This document shows, piece by piece, positions 1 through 15,479 of a stretch of DNA of 64,000 nt. Made by a program: the position numbers and the translations under genes. The stretch's first letter is position 1; the number at the start of each line of letters is the position of its first letter. This stretch comes from Brachyhypopomus gauderio. Its lineage: Eukaryota; Chordata; Actinopteri; Gymnotiformes; Hypopomidae. The notes under the pieces were generated by a model. It was not told the DNA's origin, did not search any database, and saw nothing but the letters and a program-made list of their open reading frames with translations. The stretch is from the NCBI RefSeq assembly GCF_052324685.1, contig NW_027506877.1, positions 2,288,764 to 2,352,763 of the forward strand. Reading direction: 5' to 3'.

Positions 1-1559
1 CTGTTTCATCTTCAGACATGTACTATAACAAACGCATTAACTCACACCCAGAAGAAGAAAGAATAACTTCACCGCATCGTTCTTGTATTCTGCTATGCCA
101 AGCACTTTGAATAGCACGTCCTGTGTTTTTACATACAAACGATCATTTAAAACCGTTTCCCTCATTTGCATAACATTCCCCAGAGGAGTAATGGAAATCC
201 CTCCTGGTCTCCCCGTCCATCGTGGCCTCATCTACATGTGAACCATCTTGATGAATGACTCGGGTCCGTACACAAAGCGACAGATGCAGTCTTAACCGCT
301 TCAAACGGAGCAGGACCCACGCGTGTGGCACCACCACCCCGAGCGCTCCACCTTATTCCATTGACAATATTGAGATGAATGACCTCAGTGTAAACCACAC
401 ACGGGTTGACAAGCGAACAAATATGGTTCTGGTGCGTTTTTTAGTCAAAACTGGGTCAACGTTAGGGCGCCCTCGTTTCTACGTGTCAGTCATGTTTTCG
501 TTTGGAATAATTTCATATTTAGCCTGGCTATTTGGTTCCTGTTTTGGGGGTTATATGTAATTATCAGCATCTGGTCTATACTAGATCATTATTATATGGT
601 AGGGGTAGAACATGCAGGAGAACAGAAAACTGGGCGAGATTAAAGCACGTTGAAAAGGTGGAATAAGTGAAGTTATGCATATGTCTTAGGAAACGTTTTG
701 CGATTGACTTTGCTTATGATTAACTTGAGACGGCCTAATCAATATGAATTGTTTGGAGAGCGGCGGTGATGCTCGGGAGCGTTTTGGTGCGTCTACGAAT
801 GATGATTATTGAGTGGGTTATTATTGGAGCCCTGATTGAAGTGTGCACTGTGTGAATAGCCAGCATCTGTCCACTTAGCTCGCTTTCACATCGGGCACAA
901 AGAAAACGCGGAGAGGAACTCGCCAAGCGAGGAACTGGATCTTTAAGCAGATTATTAACTCGCTCGGAGTCTGAACGCGACAACATTCATCTGCTTCTTT
1001 TAATAAGAACTCATTCTTTAACACTGTTCATAAGTTAAATAAGTGTCACAAAGAAAATATGGCCTAAATCAGACCCACCAAAAGATATAACCAAGTTAAG
1101 ATTATGACTTTAAGGAGTGTAACATGTTAATTTCCTCATAACATAAATTTGCATACTACAAATGTCTGTGGCACGTCTGGAAACGGGCTACAAAAGTAGT
1201 TTTGCCGCATTAAAAATAACTATTTGAAAAAAATTAGTAAAACTCCATAGTCGCTGCGCTGTCCAACGTGGTGTCGGTCCGGATCCTGAAGCAATCCGCT
1301 CCGCATTAATGCGGCGATCTCAGTCTAAACGCACTCAATCCCTTCTTGAAAGAGTGGAGTGTGTGTATTTAGGATAATGCTTTTGATTCAGTAACAGTTC
1401 TGTGAGGGAGCGCAGTCCTGACTGGGCAGTTACGCGCTCGAGGAACACACGGTGTTTGGGTTGTTTATATCATGCTTCGAATCTCACACAGGAACTTAAG
1501 ACATTTTTCGCAATTTGTTTACTAGACTTTTGGCTTAACCCAGCAATTTAGTTTTACAG

Positions 1560-1636
1560 GCTGTAGGCTGCCTTGCACCGGCGTTATAGTGGATTAAGAA
1601 GCGCAGACTAGATACTACTGCCTTTCTCCATAAAAG
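1560..1636 (+). other. cited1: Possible non-coding 5' exon of cited1
   Basis: The stretch ends in a good vertebrate donor (AAAG followed by GTAAGT near 1637) and lies about 2 kb upstream of the acceptor at 3724. No ATG-initiated frame crosses the donor, so if it is used it would be 5'UTR. The start is arbitrary. The only support is the donor consensus and its position; an unrelated intergenic match is equally possible. Confidence 0.2.
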
Positions 1637-3429
1637 GTAAGTTCTCACACTGTGGAAAAAAACAAGCAAGCTGTTGATCACCGTAATTATTTACTTATTC
1701 ATTACTTTGCAGTTGGTCTTATTTACTTAAAGCAGGTAATATATTAGGATAATTAATTGAAAGAGAACGTATAAATATATTAAATGTTTTTCAAGTACCA
1801 CCGCATTCCCACTGTGATTGTTAGAAACAGTTAATTCTGGAAATGACTAGTATTATCTGAAATAGGTATATATGTCTCCCCAATATTTACCTCTATACGT
1901 GTTGCAGAAATATGCACTGGACACAGTGTACATCAATGAGGTAGATACATTGATGTTTCAGCTAGCTTGTACATAATTAGCTGTGTAACGTGGACTACTA
2001 ATGACTGGCTGATTCCCTGCATCTCATTGGCTATTTATAGCAGAGAGAACAGGCTGTAGTGGAACAGTTCTTAAAGCAGAATCTGTTATTTCTAACATTT
2101 CTGACAGTTGATGTATTTGTTAATATTGCCCATTAATATATACAAAATGGCTTGCAGATGTCTGCAACTGCTGTCTTTTTAAACTATTTGCACATATCTA
2201 CATGTGCACAAGCTGAATAATAAAAATTCTAGCAAGAGGTCAACACTCATGAAAATATATAACGTTATATTATTTAAAGCTTCACGTCTGAGGCCTGAAG
2301 ATGACTTCAAAACGCAAAGCCACCAACACACACACACACACACAAACTCACTTTTCTAGACCAGGCATCTATTTAGTTGACTCTAATTAAGTTGTAGGCC
2401 TAACCATGTTGTATGTAACTGCTTCCAGTCCATGAATAATGCACTCAGTACTCCAGCACAAAGAAGCTCAGCTGAATGCCCCACAGCTGTCAGCGGCAGG
2501 GCCGAGTGGATGAGATGAGCTGGTGTGTTTCTCCTTGCTGGAGGCCTGTTGCAGCTGCATACCAGCCCTTTGCAATTACGCATTTCCACTACACACAAGC
2601 TTAAAGGGGAACTGAGAGGAATGGGAAGAGAAGAGAAGAGAGGAGGGAGGGAGGGAGGGAGGAGCTCATGATTAAGCGTTTAAGTGCCTGCGAGGCCAAC
2701 CTCATGACTGGCGCACTGTGGGAGTGCCTGTGCTGGGAGAAGGCAGAGGGTCATAGGACAGCACCACATGCCTTAAAGGCCACATCCAGGGAAGCTCGTC
2801 AATACCACCCTCTCTGAGGCATGTCTATCCCAGACTGCTGTGGTGTTGCATGACCAGGCTGTCCCTGGAACAGTTCAGCTCAGAGCTCACCGAATGGTCG
2901 TTTTTTTTTTTGCTCTATTCCATCTCTCGGCATGCCCGAACCAAGTTAAAACTGCCTACCTGTTACAGGTGCGTTGGGAGCTGGGTTGGAGTACAAATGT
3001 TGTCCATCTGGTGGCTGTCAGATTGGTGACCGTCTAAGACCTTCTTTTAAAATTTCAGCAAGGAAAATCAAACTCTCCCAGAACTACCAGCAGAGAATAA
3101 TTAAATATAGGTGGACAATTTGTGACTCGTTACAATTTCCAAGCGATTTCCGATATGCGTTATAACTTAATTTCAACCTAATCCTCCCTTCAGCTCTCAG
3201 GTTTTAGAAGCAATTATAGGTTGTCCAGGAAGAATACACAGCAGCAGCTTAGCAATTACCACAGCTTGCTTGAGGGTTTTATCATTCTGGTGTTGAAGCT
3301 AGGAGATTTGTAATAAGGTAATTTAACGGAAGGCTTAGTTGCTTAGTCGTCCTAGTTTAGAAGGAAAAATAATGTATTAACAGGGGGTCAGTTTTTTGGT
3401 TGTATATTAAGTGTTGCCCAAACTCCATT

Positions 3430-3575
3430 CCGGAAGATCTTTTGCCCAGCAAGAGTTCAGGTCCAACCCTAATCCAACACACCTGACCTAGTTAATCATA
3501 CAACTAAATATTAGAGCCAGGTGCTATTTGGGCTAAACTCTGCAGCAATGTAGATCTCCAGGTCCCATTGGATTA
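3430..3575. mobile_element. Fish interspersed repeat fragment (hAT-MITE type)
   Basis: The segment contains the phrase 'caggtccaaccctaatccaa' followed by 'cacacctgacc', and later 'gggctaaactctgcag' and 'gtagatctccaggt'. I recognise these, from memory, as parts of a very common non-autonomous DNA-transposon repeat in otophysan fish. The ends are degenerate and no clean target duplication was found. It lies in the presumed intron just upstream of the cited1 terminal exon. Confidence 0.5.
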
Positions 3576-3767
3576 AGTCTAGATGTGAATTGATGGTCTT
3601 AAAAGGAATTCTCAACTGAAAAGCTGGCATTAGAACTAGGGTTAAAACGGGAGGGCTATGGGGACCGTCTCATAATTAAGCAGTCTAGTCCGCTGTTGCA
3701 TTCAACCTCTGTTCTACTCCACAGGTGTGGCCAGGCTACCAGCCCACTGCTGCTCCTTACCTCCGGT

Positions 3768-4205
3768 ATGAAGGACCGTGATTCTCTGACCCTCCTGCAC
3801 TACCCCGGACCTGGCAACAGCGGCCCACAGTTTCCCCCTCCTAGCCTCCATTCGGCGTCTCCAGGCCTGAGCAAGCCCCAGCCCTTTTGTCTGCAGTCCA
3901 GCCAGCACCTCATCGCCTCTATGCAACTACAGAAGCTCAACAGCCACTACCAGAGCCTGGCCGGCTCCTCTGGGGTCGCGGGGGCACCGAACAGGGCATT
4001 TGGCGCCGCGTCGCTGAGTCCGGCACAGATCTCTACACCTGGGATGCCTCAGGGTGCTGGGATCATCGATTCAGATCCGGTTGACGAAGAGGTTCTGATG
4101 TCCCTGGTGGTGGAGCTGGGCCTGGACAGAGCTAACGAGCTCCCAGAACTTTGGCTGGGGCAGAACGAATTTGACTTCATATCGGACGTGCCCGCTGGGT
4201 GCTGA
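3768..4205 (+). CDS. cited1: Cbp/p300-interacting transactivator 1 (Cited1), terminal exon
   Basis: CITED proteins are small nuclear co-activators that do not bind DNA. They bind the CH1/TAZ1 domain of CBP/p300 and modulate Smad, oestrogen-receptor and other transcription. From the ATG at 3768 the frame gives 145 residues. The conserved N-terminal patch has LLHYPG at about 9-14; a second conserved block, [16 protein letters not shown], is at 47-62; the acidic C-terminal CR2 domain is at about 99-140 ([18 protein letters not shown], then [15 protein letters not shown]), followed by a terminal Cys. CR2 is nearly identical to mammalian CITED1, and the LHYPG patch favours CITED1 over CITED2 or CITED4. 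An acceptor (CTACTCCACAG) ends at 3724, so the exon starts at 3725. The frame is open upstream to 3696, so a coding upstream exon could add N-terminal residues; human CITED1 is longer (about 193 aa). Synteny with rps4x supports orthology. The exact start is uncertain; identity is firm. Confidence 0.93.
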   Translation: MKDRDSLTLLHYPGPGNSGPQFPPPSLHSASPGLSKPQPFCLQSSQHLIASMQLQKLNSHYQSLAGSSGVAGAPNRAFGAASLSPAQISTPGMPQGAGIIDSDPVDEEVLMSLVVELGLDRANELPELWLGQNEFDFISDVPAGC

Positions 4206-5221
4206 CGCCCACGGGCCACCCAGACGTCTCTCCTCCACTGTCTCCCCACTGTGCTACAGGCTGCTGCTGAAGGCCTCGTACAGCTGTGACTATTATTATT
4301 TAGTTTTCCAGAAGTTTCCAAGTCTGATATCATGTATGTGTATAATGTAGGCCCTTGCTACTGAAAGTTTAAACTGCAGAGGTCTAACTGGCTACATATT
4401 CACAGTCGAAAGAGGGTCCTTGTTTGCTACAAGGATGCCGAACGACAAGTCAGGTTGTAGCAGAAGGCTTTGGCAGGGAAGCTCTCTTGAAATTAAAACT
4501 TGGAGCACTGTAGATCGTTATTCAAATGGAGGTATGGTCTGCTTTAATTCTCACCAAGCTCTCCTTCCAAAGTGGTGCAAGAATTTCTCTTGCAGCAGTC
4601 CCCAGACATGGAGTCCGGTCATAAGTTTCACACATGGCCTAGGCATCCAGAGTGAGCCATACCAAAAGTGTCTTATGGCCTTACTAAAGTGATATTTTTT
4701 TTCTTTTCTTCCTGGAACTCCAAGATGTCGAGCAGAACTTTGCCAAAAAACATGCCATCTTGGAAGATGTGCATGTGATCTTTTTTTTTTTTTTTTTTTT
4801 TGGGGACACAGATGGTCGTCTTTACCACCTGAGTACAAAATGCTAGTGAAGGAGCCAGTGGCTGACGTGACCTCAGGATGTAGTCTTTGCAGGACTGGTT
4901 TCACCCTGTCCCTCTGGCCATCTGTTGGTAGTCGGGCTGGATACTGTTCGGCCCTGTAACGGAAGCTGGTTCTGTGACAGGGCTACTCCTTACGAAAATG
5001 CACGTCATCGTAATCCTCCCTTACCCCAGGGGAACCTGAGCTGGAGGACCAGCTTTCCATGGTTAAATATATTAATGATAGCAGTGTTTTTTGGTCCAGT
5101 GGTTGCCTATGTGGTCATATAGCCTACATTGTCAGTCTAGAATGGTTGGGAACAGCATAATAAACTATATTTTGCAGATTATATAAAGCAATTAACTAAG
5201 AATAATAAGAATCCTAATAAA
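4206..5221 (+). other. cited1: cited1 3'UTR and polyadenylation signals
   Basis: No coding frame is convincing after the cited1 stop. AATAAA hexamers occur at 5159-5164 and 5216-5221, about 1 kb after the stop, and another is at 5644-5649; any of these could end the transcript. An oligo(T) run lies at about 4782-4801. An AT-rich 'attattatttag' stretch near 4291 could be a weak AU-rich element. The extent is inferred from hexamers only. Confidence 0.5.
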
Positions 5222-6480
5222 AAGCACTATTTGTACAAGTTTAATCAAGTCATATTTTGTCTTGTATAAGAATAGAACATGTTAGAAAGATCTCGGCAGA
5301 TTCTTAGACTCTACTGTCCTATTCGCAGATGTTTTCTTTAGAATAGGCTAATGTGTACCTGTGTTAAGGTGTAAATTGATTCGAAGATGTATGTCTGTTT
5401 TGGTTAAACAGTTCTGAATGAATCATAAGTGGTGATATATTTTTTTGTTTATTTTTTAGCACTTTCTTTCCATCTCATATTTTTCTACAGAAGATCATTA
5501 TTTTAAAATGTGTACTCTGCTGCTTTTCCTGAATATATTAAAGAGAGCAGAATCAAACTTTTGCTTAGCTCTGTCTATCTCTATTGCAATGTCTCATGCC
5601 TGACGTATAGTTTACAATTTAAAATGAAAGGGCCCTGGACGACAATAAATTATTTCTTGCAGTACAATCTCCATGTAATTTCAGTGATTTATAATTCAGT
5701 TTGATGGGCGCTTTAGAGCTTCACTTTAAACCTTGTACCGCCATCTAGTGATAATTGATGAACACTGCTAGTCGACATTTAGGCCCTTAGGCACAATGGA
5801 ATTTGGGAAACATGACTTGTGCATCATTAAGTCACTGCTAAAGCTAGCCCGTCTGTATTTATAGGAGGAGAAATAAGAGCAGTAGTAAAAACCCTAAGAT
5901 CACTCATCAAATTACATAAATTCTATAAGCATGTCTTACAACAAATGAAAAGGTTGTGAGGTTTCACGTGAAGTGTAAAGGACAAAACTGATGAAGTTAT
6001 GAGTAAAGTGGAACAGGCACACATAGAGCACCTAGTGTGGGTCACAGTGTCCTCCCGTTTGGCAGCAGAACACGAGTGACTTGCTGGCTTTATCTTCTAT
6101 AAACAGAGCCGCTCTGTTCTCCAGCCTGGTATTTCCTGATTGAGTCATTCATGAGGAAAGAAGTCGAAAAGATTGTCAACTAAACCTTAGTTAGCTTAAT
6201 AAAAATGTTACGACACGACGTTCTTCTTAACGTAAAAATGTCATTTTAGTTGTTTATACTATATTCAACATTAAATTCAAACTCTGGTTATACACAATAC
6301 CTTCACTTAAGACTTTTTGCATTTTGACTGTTACTATTAATCAAACGTTTTGTATTTTTAAAAAGAGTATTAAGATTAAATTGTGAATTATTGTTGATTC
6401 TTTGGTTAGATATTTTAAACATTGATAATGTAGACTGAAAACAGTTAACGTAATTTGATTAGGAGATGCATGGCCCGTTA
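5222..6480. other. Intergenic region between cited1 and rps4x
   Basis: AT-rich DNA with no plausible gene. The one notable site is a CTCF-like motif at 5738-5751, listed separately. Confidence 0.5.
5738..5751 (-). promoter_or_regulatory. CTCF-like motif
   Basis: On the minus strand this reads TCACTAGATGGCGG, one base from the vertebrate CTCF core CCASYAGRKGGCRS. It lies between the cited1 polyadenylation region and the rps4x promoter. The motif match is seen directly; occupancy is inference. Confidence 0.4.
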
Positions 6481-6512
6481 AAAGTCAATGTTACAGGTGA
6501 TTGCGGAGTCAC

Positions 6513-6526
6513 CCACTAGAGGGCAG
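6513..6526 (+). promoter_or_regulatory. CTCF-like motif at the rps4x promoter
   Basis: The sequence CCACTAGAGGGCAG fits the vertebrate CTCF core consensus at every core position. It sits about 120 bp upstream of the rps4x start codon, where an insulator or promoter-proximal CTCF site would be plausible. It is oriented opposite to the weaker site at 5738-5751. Confidence 0.55.
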
Positions 6527-6541
6527 GCGTCCATATTGTCG

Positions 6542-6634
6542 CACGTGGAGCTCCCAGCGTCCCTCCTCGCGCGCGCCAGCCTCGCTTATCTTCCTTCCGC
6601 AGGAAGTAGCGAACCCTTTCCCGCAGACTCCAAC
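6542..6634 (+). promoter_or_regulatory. rps4x: rps4x core promoter and TOP-type 5'UTR
   Basis: The block just before the start codon is CpG-rich. It contains an E-box CACGTG (6542-6547), a CGCGCGCG stretch (about 6568-6575), and two facing ETS half-sites, CTTCCGC and AGGAAGT (6594-6607), typical of GABP-regulated housekeeping promoters. The pyrimidine run CCCTTTCCC (6614-6622) is the best candidate for a 5'-terminal oligopyrimidine transcription start, giving an unusually short leader of about 20 nt. TOP leaders place ribosomal-protein mRNAs under mTOR/LARP1 translational control. No TATA box is obvious. The TSS is inferred. Confidence 0.6.
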
Positions 6635-11729
<5,095 letters not shown>

Positions 11730-11772
11730 GTCTCCTCGACTGCCTCACCTCCCCGCACACACCTTGGTTTAG

Positions 11773-11778
11773 AATAAA
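11773..11778 (+). terminator. rps4x: rps4x polyadenylation signal
   Basis: A canonical AATAAA lies 44 nt after the stop codon, followed by a GT/T-rich stretch ('gttgtgatttgttttatttg'). This gives a very short 3'UTR, as is normal for ribosomal-protein mRNAs. Confidence 0.85.
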
Positions 11779-12076
11779 AGTATCTTTACAACAAGAACTG
11801 AACAGTTGTGATTTGTTTTATTTGAACATTTTAAGTGCTTTGAATGTTCCATTAAAAATGGTGATGTAGGAACATGGGTCAAAAATTAAACAGTGTTTTT
11901 GTGTGAGCAGTGGAAGCAATAAGTGATGGTCATACCAATAGTGATGCATGAATATTTACTTCATTACAAATATGAAGTAGTAATACGCCTGCTGTGCAAC
12001 AATTCAGCTCTACTGCTCCATAGTTCACTATGAGCAAACTTACGATGATGCTAAGCATAAGAACTGCAAGACCGGG

Positions 12077-12400
12077 CCACCTACAGGGTTCCCGTGAATC
12101 CTTAATCTTAAAATGTATTACAAGTCAATGTATGACTTGTATTGTCTTAATTTTTCTGTATGAAAAGTTCAGATGGTGAGTTTAATGCCTATGGGATAAG
12201 CAGTGGTAAAGCATCTAATAGTGTGTATTTGATCGAATAACTGTACAAAGGTGTGGAAAGAGCCCCCGCGCATAACCATTTTACGGTATGTTTGCGACAG
12301 ATGCCTGATGTTAGGCGGCATGACATTTTGTGGTTGTCGGGGTGAGCGGTGATGCATGTAAGGATGGGAAAGTGCAAATTTAACAAAAATGGATGGAAGT
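12077..12400 (+). mobile_element. hAT-family element, left-end fragment
   Basis: It begins CAGGGTTCCCGTGAATCCTT, the recognisable left terminus of an abundant fish hAT family. After about 220 bp it contains GACAGATGCC, GGCGGCATGACATTT and GTGATGCATGTAAGGATGGG, then a degenerate start of the transposase frame (GKCKF-like). The last ~100 bp closely match 18333-18430, another copy. No matching right end with a shared 8-bp target duplication was found nearby, so this is a truncated copy. The left flank reads gccaccta. Confidence 0.65.
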
Positions 12401-14200
12401 GGATGTTTTTAGGATGTGGCTGGCACCAGCCGAAAAACAAAAATGAGGCAATGTGCAAATTCTTGAGTGAGATGGGTAAAACCTCCCCTCTAGATAACAC
12501 TCATCTCTCACAGCAGTAGTCAAAACCATCACACTGAAGATATAAATATGTTCTTTACCAGGACAAATGCTAATCAAGGTACTGCATGCTAGCATAATGT
12601 GCCAAGGTATCTCACATGCCTTATCAGTCTATTTAAGAGAATTTTGTGTGTATGTGTGTACATATATAATGACATGGATGCAGACTGATGTCTGGCTGTA
12701 ATGGCAGGTACCTGCATGTGGTGGGGTGCTGTCCCCCACCCTCCACAGCCTTACACACACACACCTGCCCTCCTCACTGCCTTTGGAGATCAGTGAGTCT
12801 GATCACGCTCAACCATGTGCAGTTGATTAACAAGTTTTATCTGCAGAAAACGGCGCAGCTAGGTGCGTTAGGTAAGGTGTGGGACACAACTAGATATGTT
12901 AATTATTAGTTTTAATGAAAAGCGTCACTGTTTTAGAATGGTGTGGAAGTAGCAGGGGGAAGGCTGTGGTGATTGTGGACATTTTAACACTGGGAGATGG
13001 TGAGAGGAATCTTGAAAGGGATCGTTTTCCCGCCTTTTTTTTCTCTTTGCAAAGCACCACTCACCCTGCTGGTGGGCTCTCACTAGGGGACCATACACAC
13101 GCCACAGAGGGAATGCTGACCTCAGAACACAGAGAGTGTGTCTCTATGTCCACTGCCACTGCGAGGGCTTGTTTGCAAAGACAACAGTTTATGTTCCACA
13201 GCAAATAAAGCTCGAAAGAAGGAAACGGTGGACTCCTGTTCCTCTCCTGCGGCCATGACGGAATTTGTGGATTTATTCATTACAGTATGCAATCTCGTCT
13301 GGTGCCGTGGTTGCAAAAGCTAAGTGATTGTTGGAGCACACCGACTATGAGACAAAGGGAGAAACTGTTAGAGGCTGCATAAGCCCCCCCCCCAACAACC
13401 CCATATCTCATGATGACTGGACCTGAAGCCAGGGTTCAGAGTTCAGCTGGAGCAGTTAGTTAACGAATCCTCTGTGCATCGTTCTCCACGCCTTGGATGA
13501 AGACAAATGTATATCGGGTTTTCACGGTTCCTTCTGCGTGATTTACAGTATGATTGCACGGGCCTGCCTTTTCCTTACGTCCACATTAGTCCCGACGAGG
13601 GAGACGTGACCTCATGCCAGAGATGATATGTGGCATGAGGCCTCTGACATACATGGCAGATGTTTCTGTGTGCTGTTTTGTTGTCTCACCTCTCTCAACT
13701 TTTTGTTTCTTTTTTTGCTTCAGTTCCCCATCTTAGTCCATGACTCCGCCTCTCAACATGGTACCTTTTTATTTTTTTCATTTTATTTAATTTTTTTATT
13801 TTATTTATTTATCTTTCCAACTGTCTGTTTTCACACTTTTCCCCCCTACTCTGACCGCATAGTGTTTATACAGTTTCTATATATCTCTTATACATATATC
13901 TCATTTCTTTCTTAAACAGTTTATAAAATGTGCACACACACCCTGGTGGTGTTTCCGTGTCTCTGGACTGATGCTGGCATCATCTAAAAATCTCTGACAG
14001 ATCTGACGCTTGTGCCTGTCTACTCACGTCCCCCATTGGCTGGCTTTGGCTATCGCCACGGTAATCAACATAGTTGCGGAATAGATATAACACCGTCTAA
14101 CCGTCCGTTCACACGTCTGTCCGCCTCCCTCACCCAGATACTCCAATAGAACTCACTGGATCTAGGACATTGGGACTGGGCTGATTATAGGTATGATTAT
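12401..14200. other. Intergenic DNA, nothing recognised
   Basis: No frame resembles a known protein. There is a run of C at about 13387-13394 and a T-rich stretch at about 13690-13830. I see no tRNA, no LINE domain and no tandem array. Confidence 0.5.
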
Positions 14201-14204
14201 AAGG

Positions 14205-14290
14205 TATATAATAATAATCTTTTTTTTGTATAGCACCTTTCATACATACATGCAACTCAAAGTGCTTTACAGAATAAATAAAAAGAAACA
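14205..14290 (-). mobile_element. LINE/SINE 3'-tail fragment
   Basis: Read on the minus strand, the segment is a LINE 3'-tail motif: aagcactttgagttgcatg, later gaaaggtgctatacaa, then an ATT-rich run. I recognise this stem-like tail from L2/RTE-type retroposons in fish. Only the tail is present; the T/A-rich flank continues to about 14400. Confidence 0.5.
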
Positions 14291-14502
14291 TTAAAAGGAA
14301 GCAAAGATAAGACAAAAAGAAAATGTTAAAAGAAATGTAAAGATAAAAAGGAAAAACATAATGCAATAAAATAAATATTAAAATAAAATATAACTAAATA
14401 AAGTAATGTGTAAAAGATGTGCCATCATCTTCATATATTTTCATGTGGTGTACTGTCCTTAGTGCATGATCATCACCTATGGTTTTCTGAGTATAACATC
14501 TT

Positions 14503-14616
14503 TGTGTTGTCATCCTGAGTCCATCGTTATGTTGTCCTGAGTCCATCATTGTGTGTGTCGCCCTGAGTCCATCATTTCATGTGTTGTTGTCCTTAATCCA
14601 TTATTGTGTTGTCCTG
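14503..14616 (+). repeat. Tandem array of a ~25-bp unit (left arm of candidate element)
   Basis: About four irregular copies of a unit built around CTGAGTCCATCATTGTGT plus GTTGTCC (variants TCCATCGTTATGTTGTCC, CCATCATTTCATGTGTTG, AATCCATTATTGTGTTGTCC). The same unit recurs in inverted orientation at 18232-18302. The paired inverted arrays look like subterminal repeats of a DNA transposon enclosing 14.6-18.2 kb. Confidence 0.7.
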
Positions 14617-15479
14617 AAGATGAGTACACTTAAAAACTGTTTTATTTGTTTTTATTGTCATATTCAGATTGAAGACGGAAGATTGCATTAGAAAAATGGT
14701 CTTTCAGAAAGAGAAAAAAAAATTAACACAACAAAAAAGCAAATCTTGAAATCTACATCTTAACAAAAAAGAACTTTTTTGGCGGCTTTAATTCAATACA
14801 GATACTTTTATATATCATGTGCTATCAAAAACCTCTTTAGAAGTGGTTTATAATATAAAATACTACATAGAATACTACATAAAATTTGTAGTATTTTAGA
14901 TTTGGAGTTTTTTTTATATTTTAGTTGATCCTCTACAAAAGATAGGCAAAGATCTGTTGCAACTGGTCCAAAATTGTGTGTTTTTAAAGCAAAGTCAGAA
15001 TCTGAGCCCAGCTCATGCAAGTTTTGTCTTAACCTCTGTATGGTTTTCCTATAGAGAAAGAAAAATAAAACTGAACTTTCTTAGTAGTCTGCTGGGAATA
15101 AAATGTGTTTATGTGTATGCTTAATATGGGGTTGATTTTATAAAGCTAAATGTATACTGTAGCTCAGTGTAAATTTGATAACGCATTCATTAAACACCTG
15201 TGTTAAACAAATCTTTGCACACATGCACAAATGAGAACTCATGTGGACTGCAGAGTTTGTGCTTGTATTTAGGTTGTCCAGAACTAAATGACTGGATAAT
15301 GCTGTTAGGACACGTTAGGAGTATTTTTAAAAATATAACAAAATAAATTACAAAGAATCACTCTACCTTTAATGTTGAAACCTTAACCTAATGCATGAAT
15401 GATTACCCTTGTAGTGTATTTCAGTTTACATTGTGACCTTTGCATCATCATGTGGTATGCCCTGAATGAGTTGGTCCTT

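Larger units (their letters stand above)
1..3724. other. Region upstream of cited1 coding exon
   Basis: No convincing protein-coding exon is visible here on either strand; the open frames are short and lack recognisable domains. A splice-donor-like AAAG|GTAAGT lies at about 1633-1641, downstream of a segment with no usable start codon (the ATG near 1471 reaches a stop in frame). That segment could be a non-coding 5' exon of cited1, but this is inference. A short (CA)n tract lies near 2327-2344, and a purine-rich GGGA/GAGAG stretch at about 2620-2665. The region presumably contains the cited1 promoter and an intron. Confidence 0.45.

Noticed and set aside
4551-4904. 117-residue minus frame over the cited1 3'UTR
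   Set aside because: Includes an oligo-lysine run from the T tract; no homology recognised.
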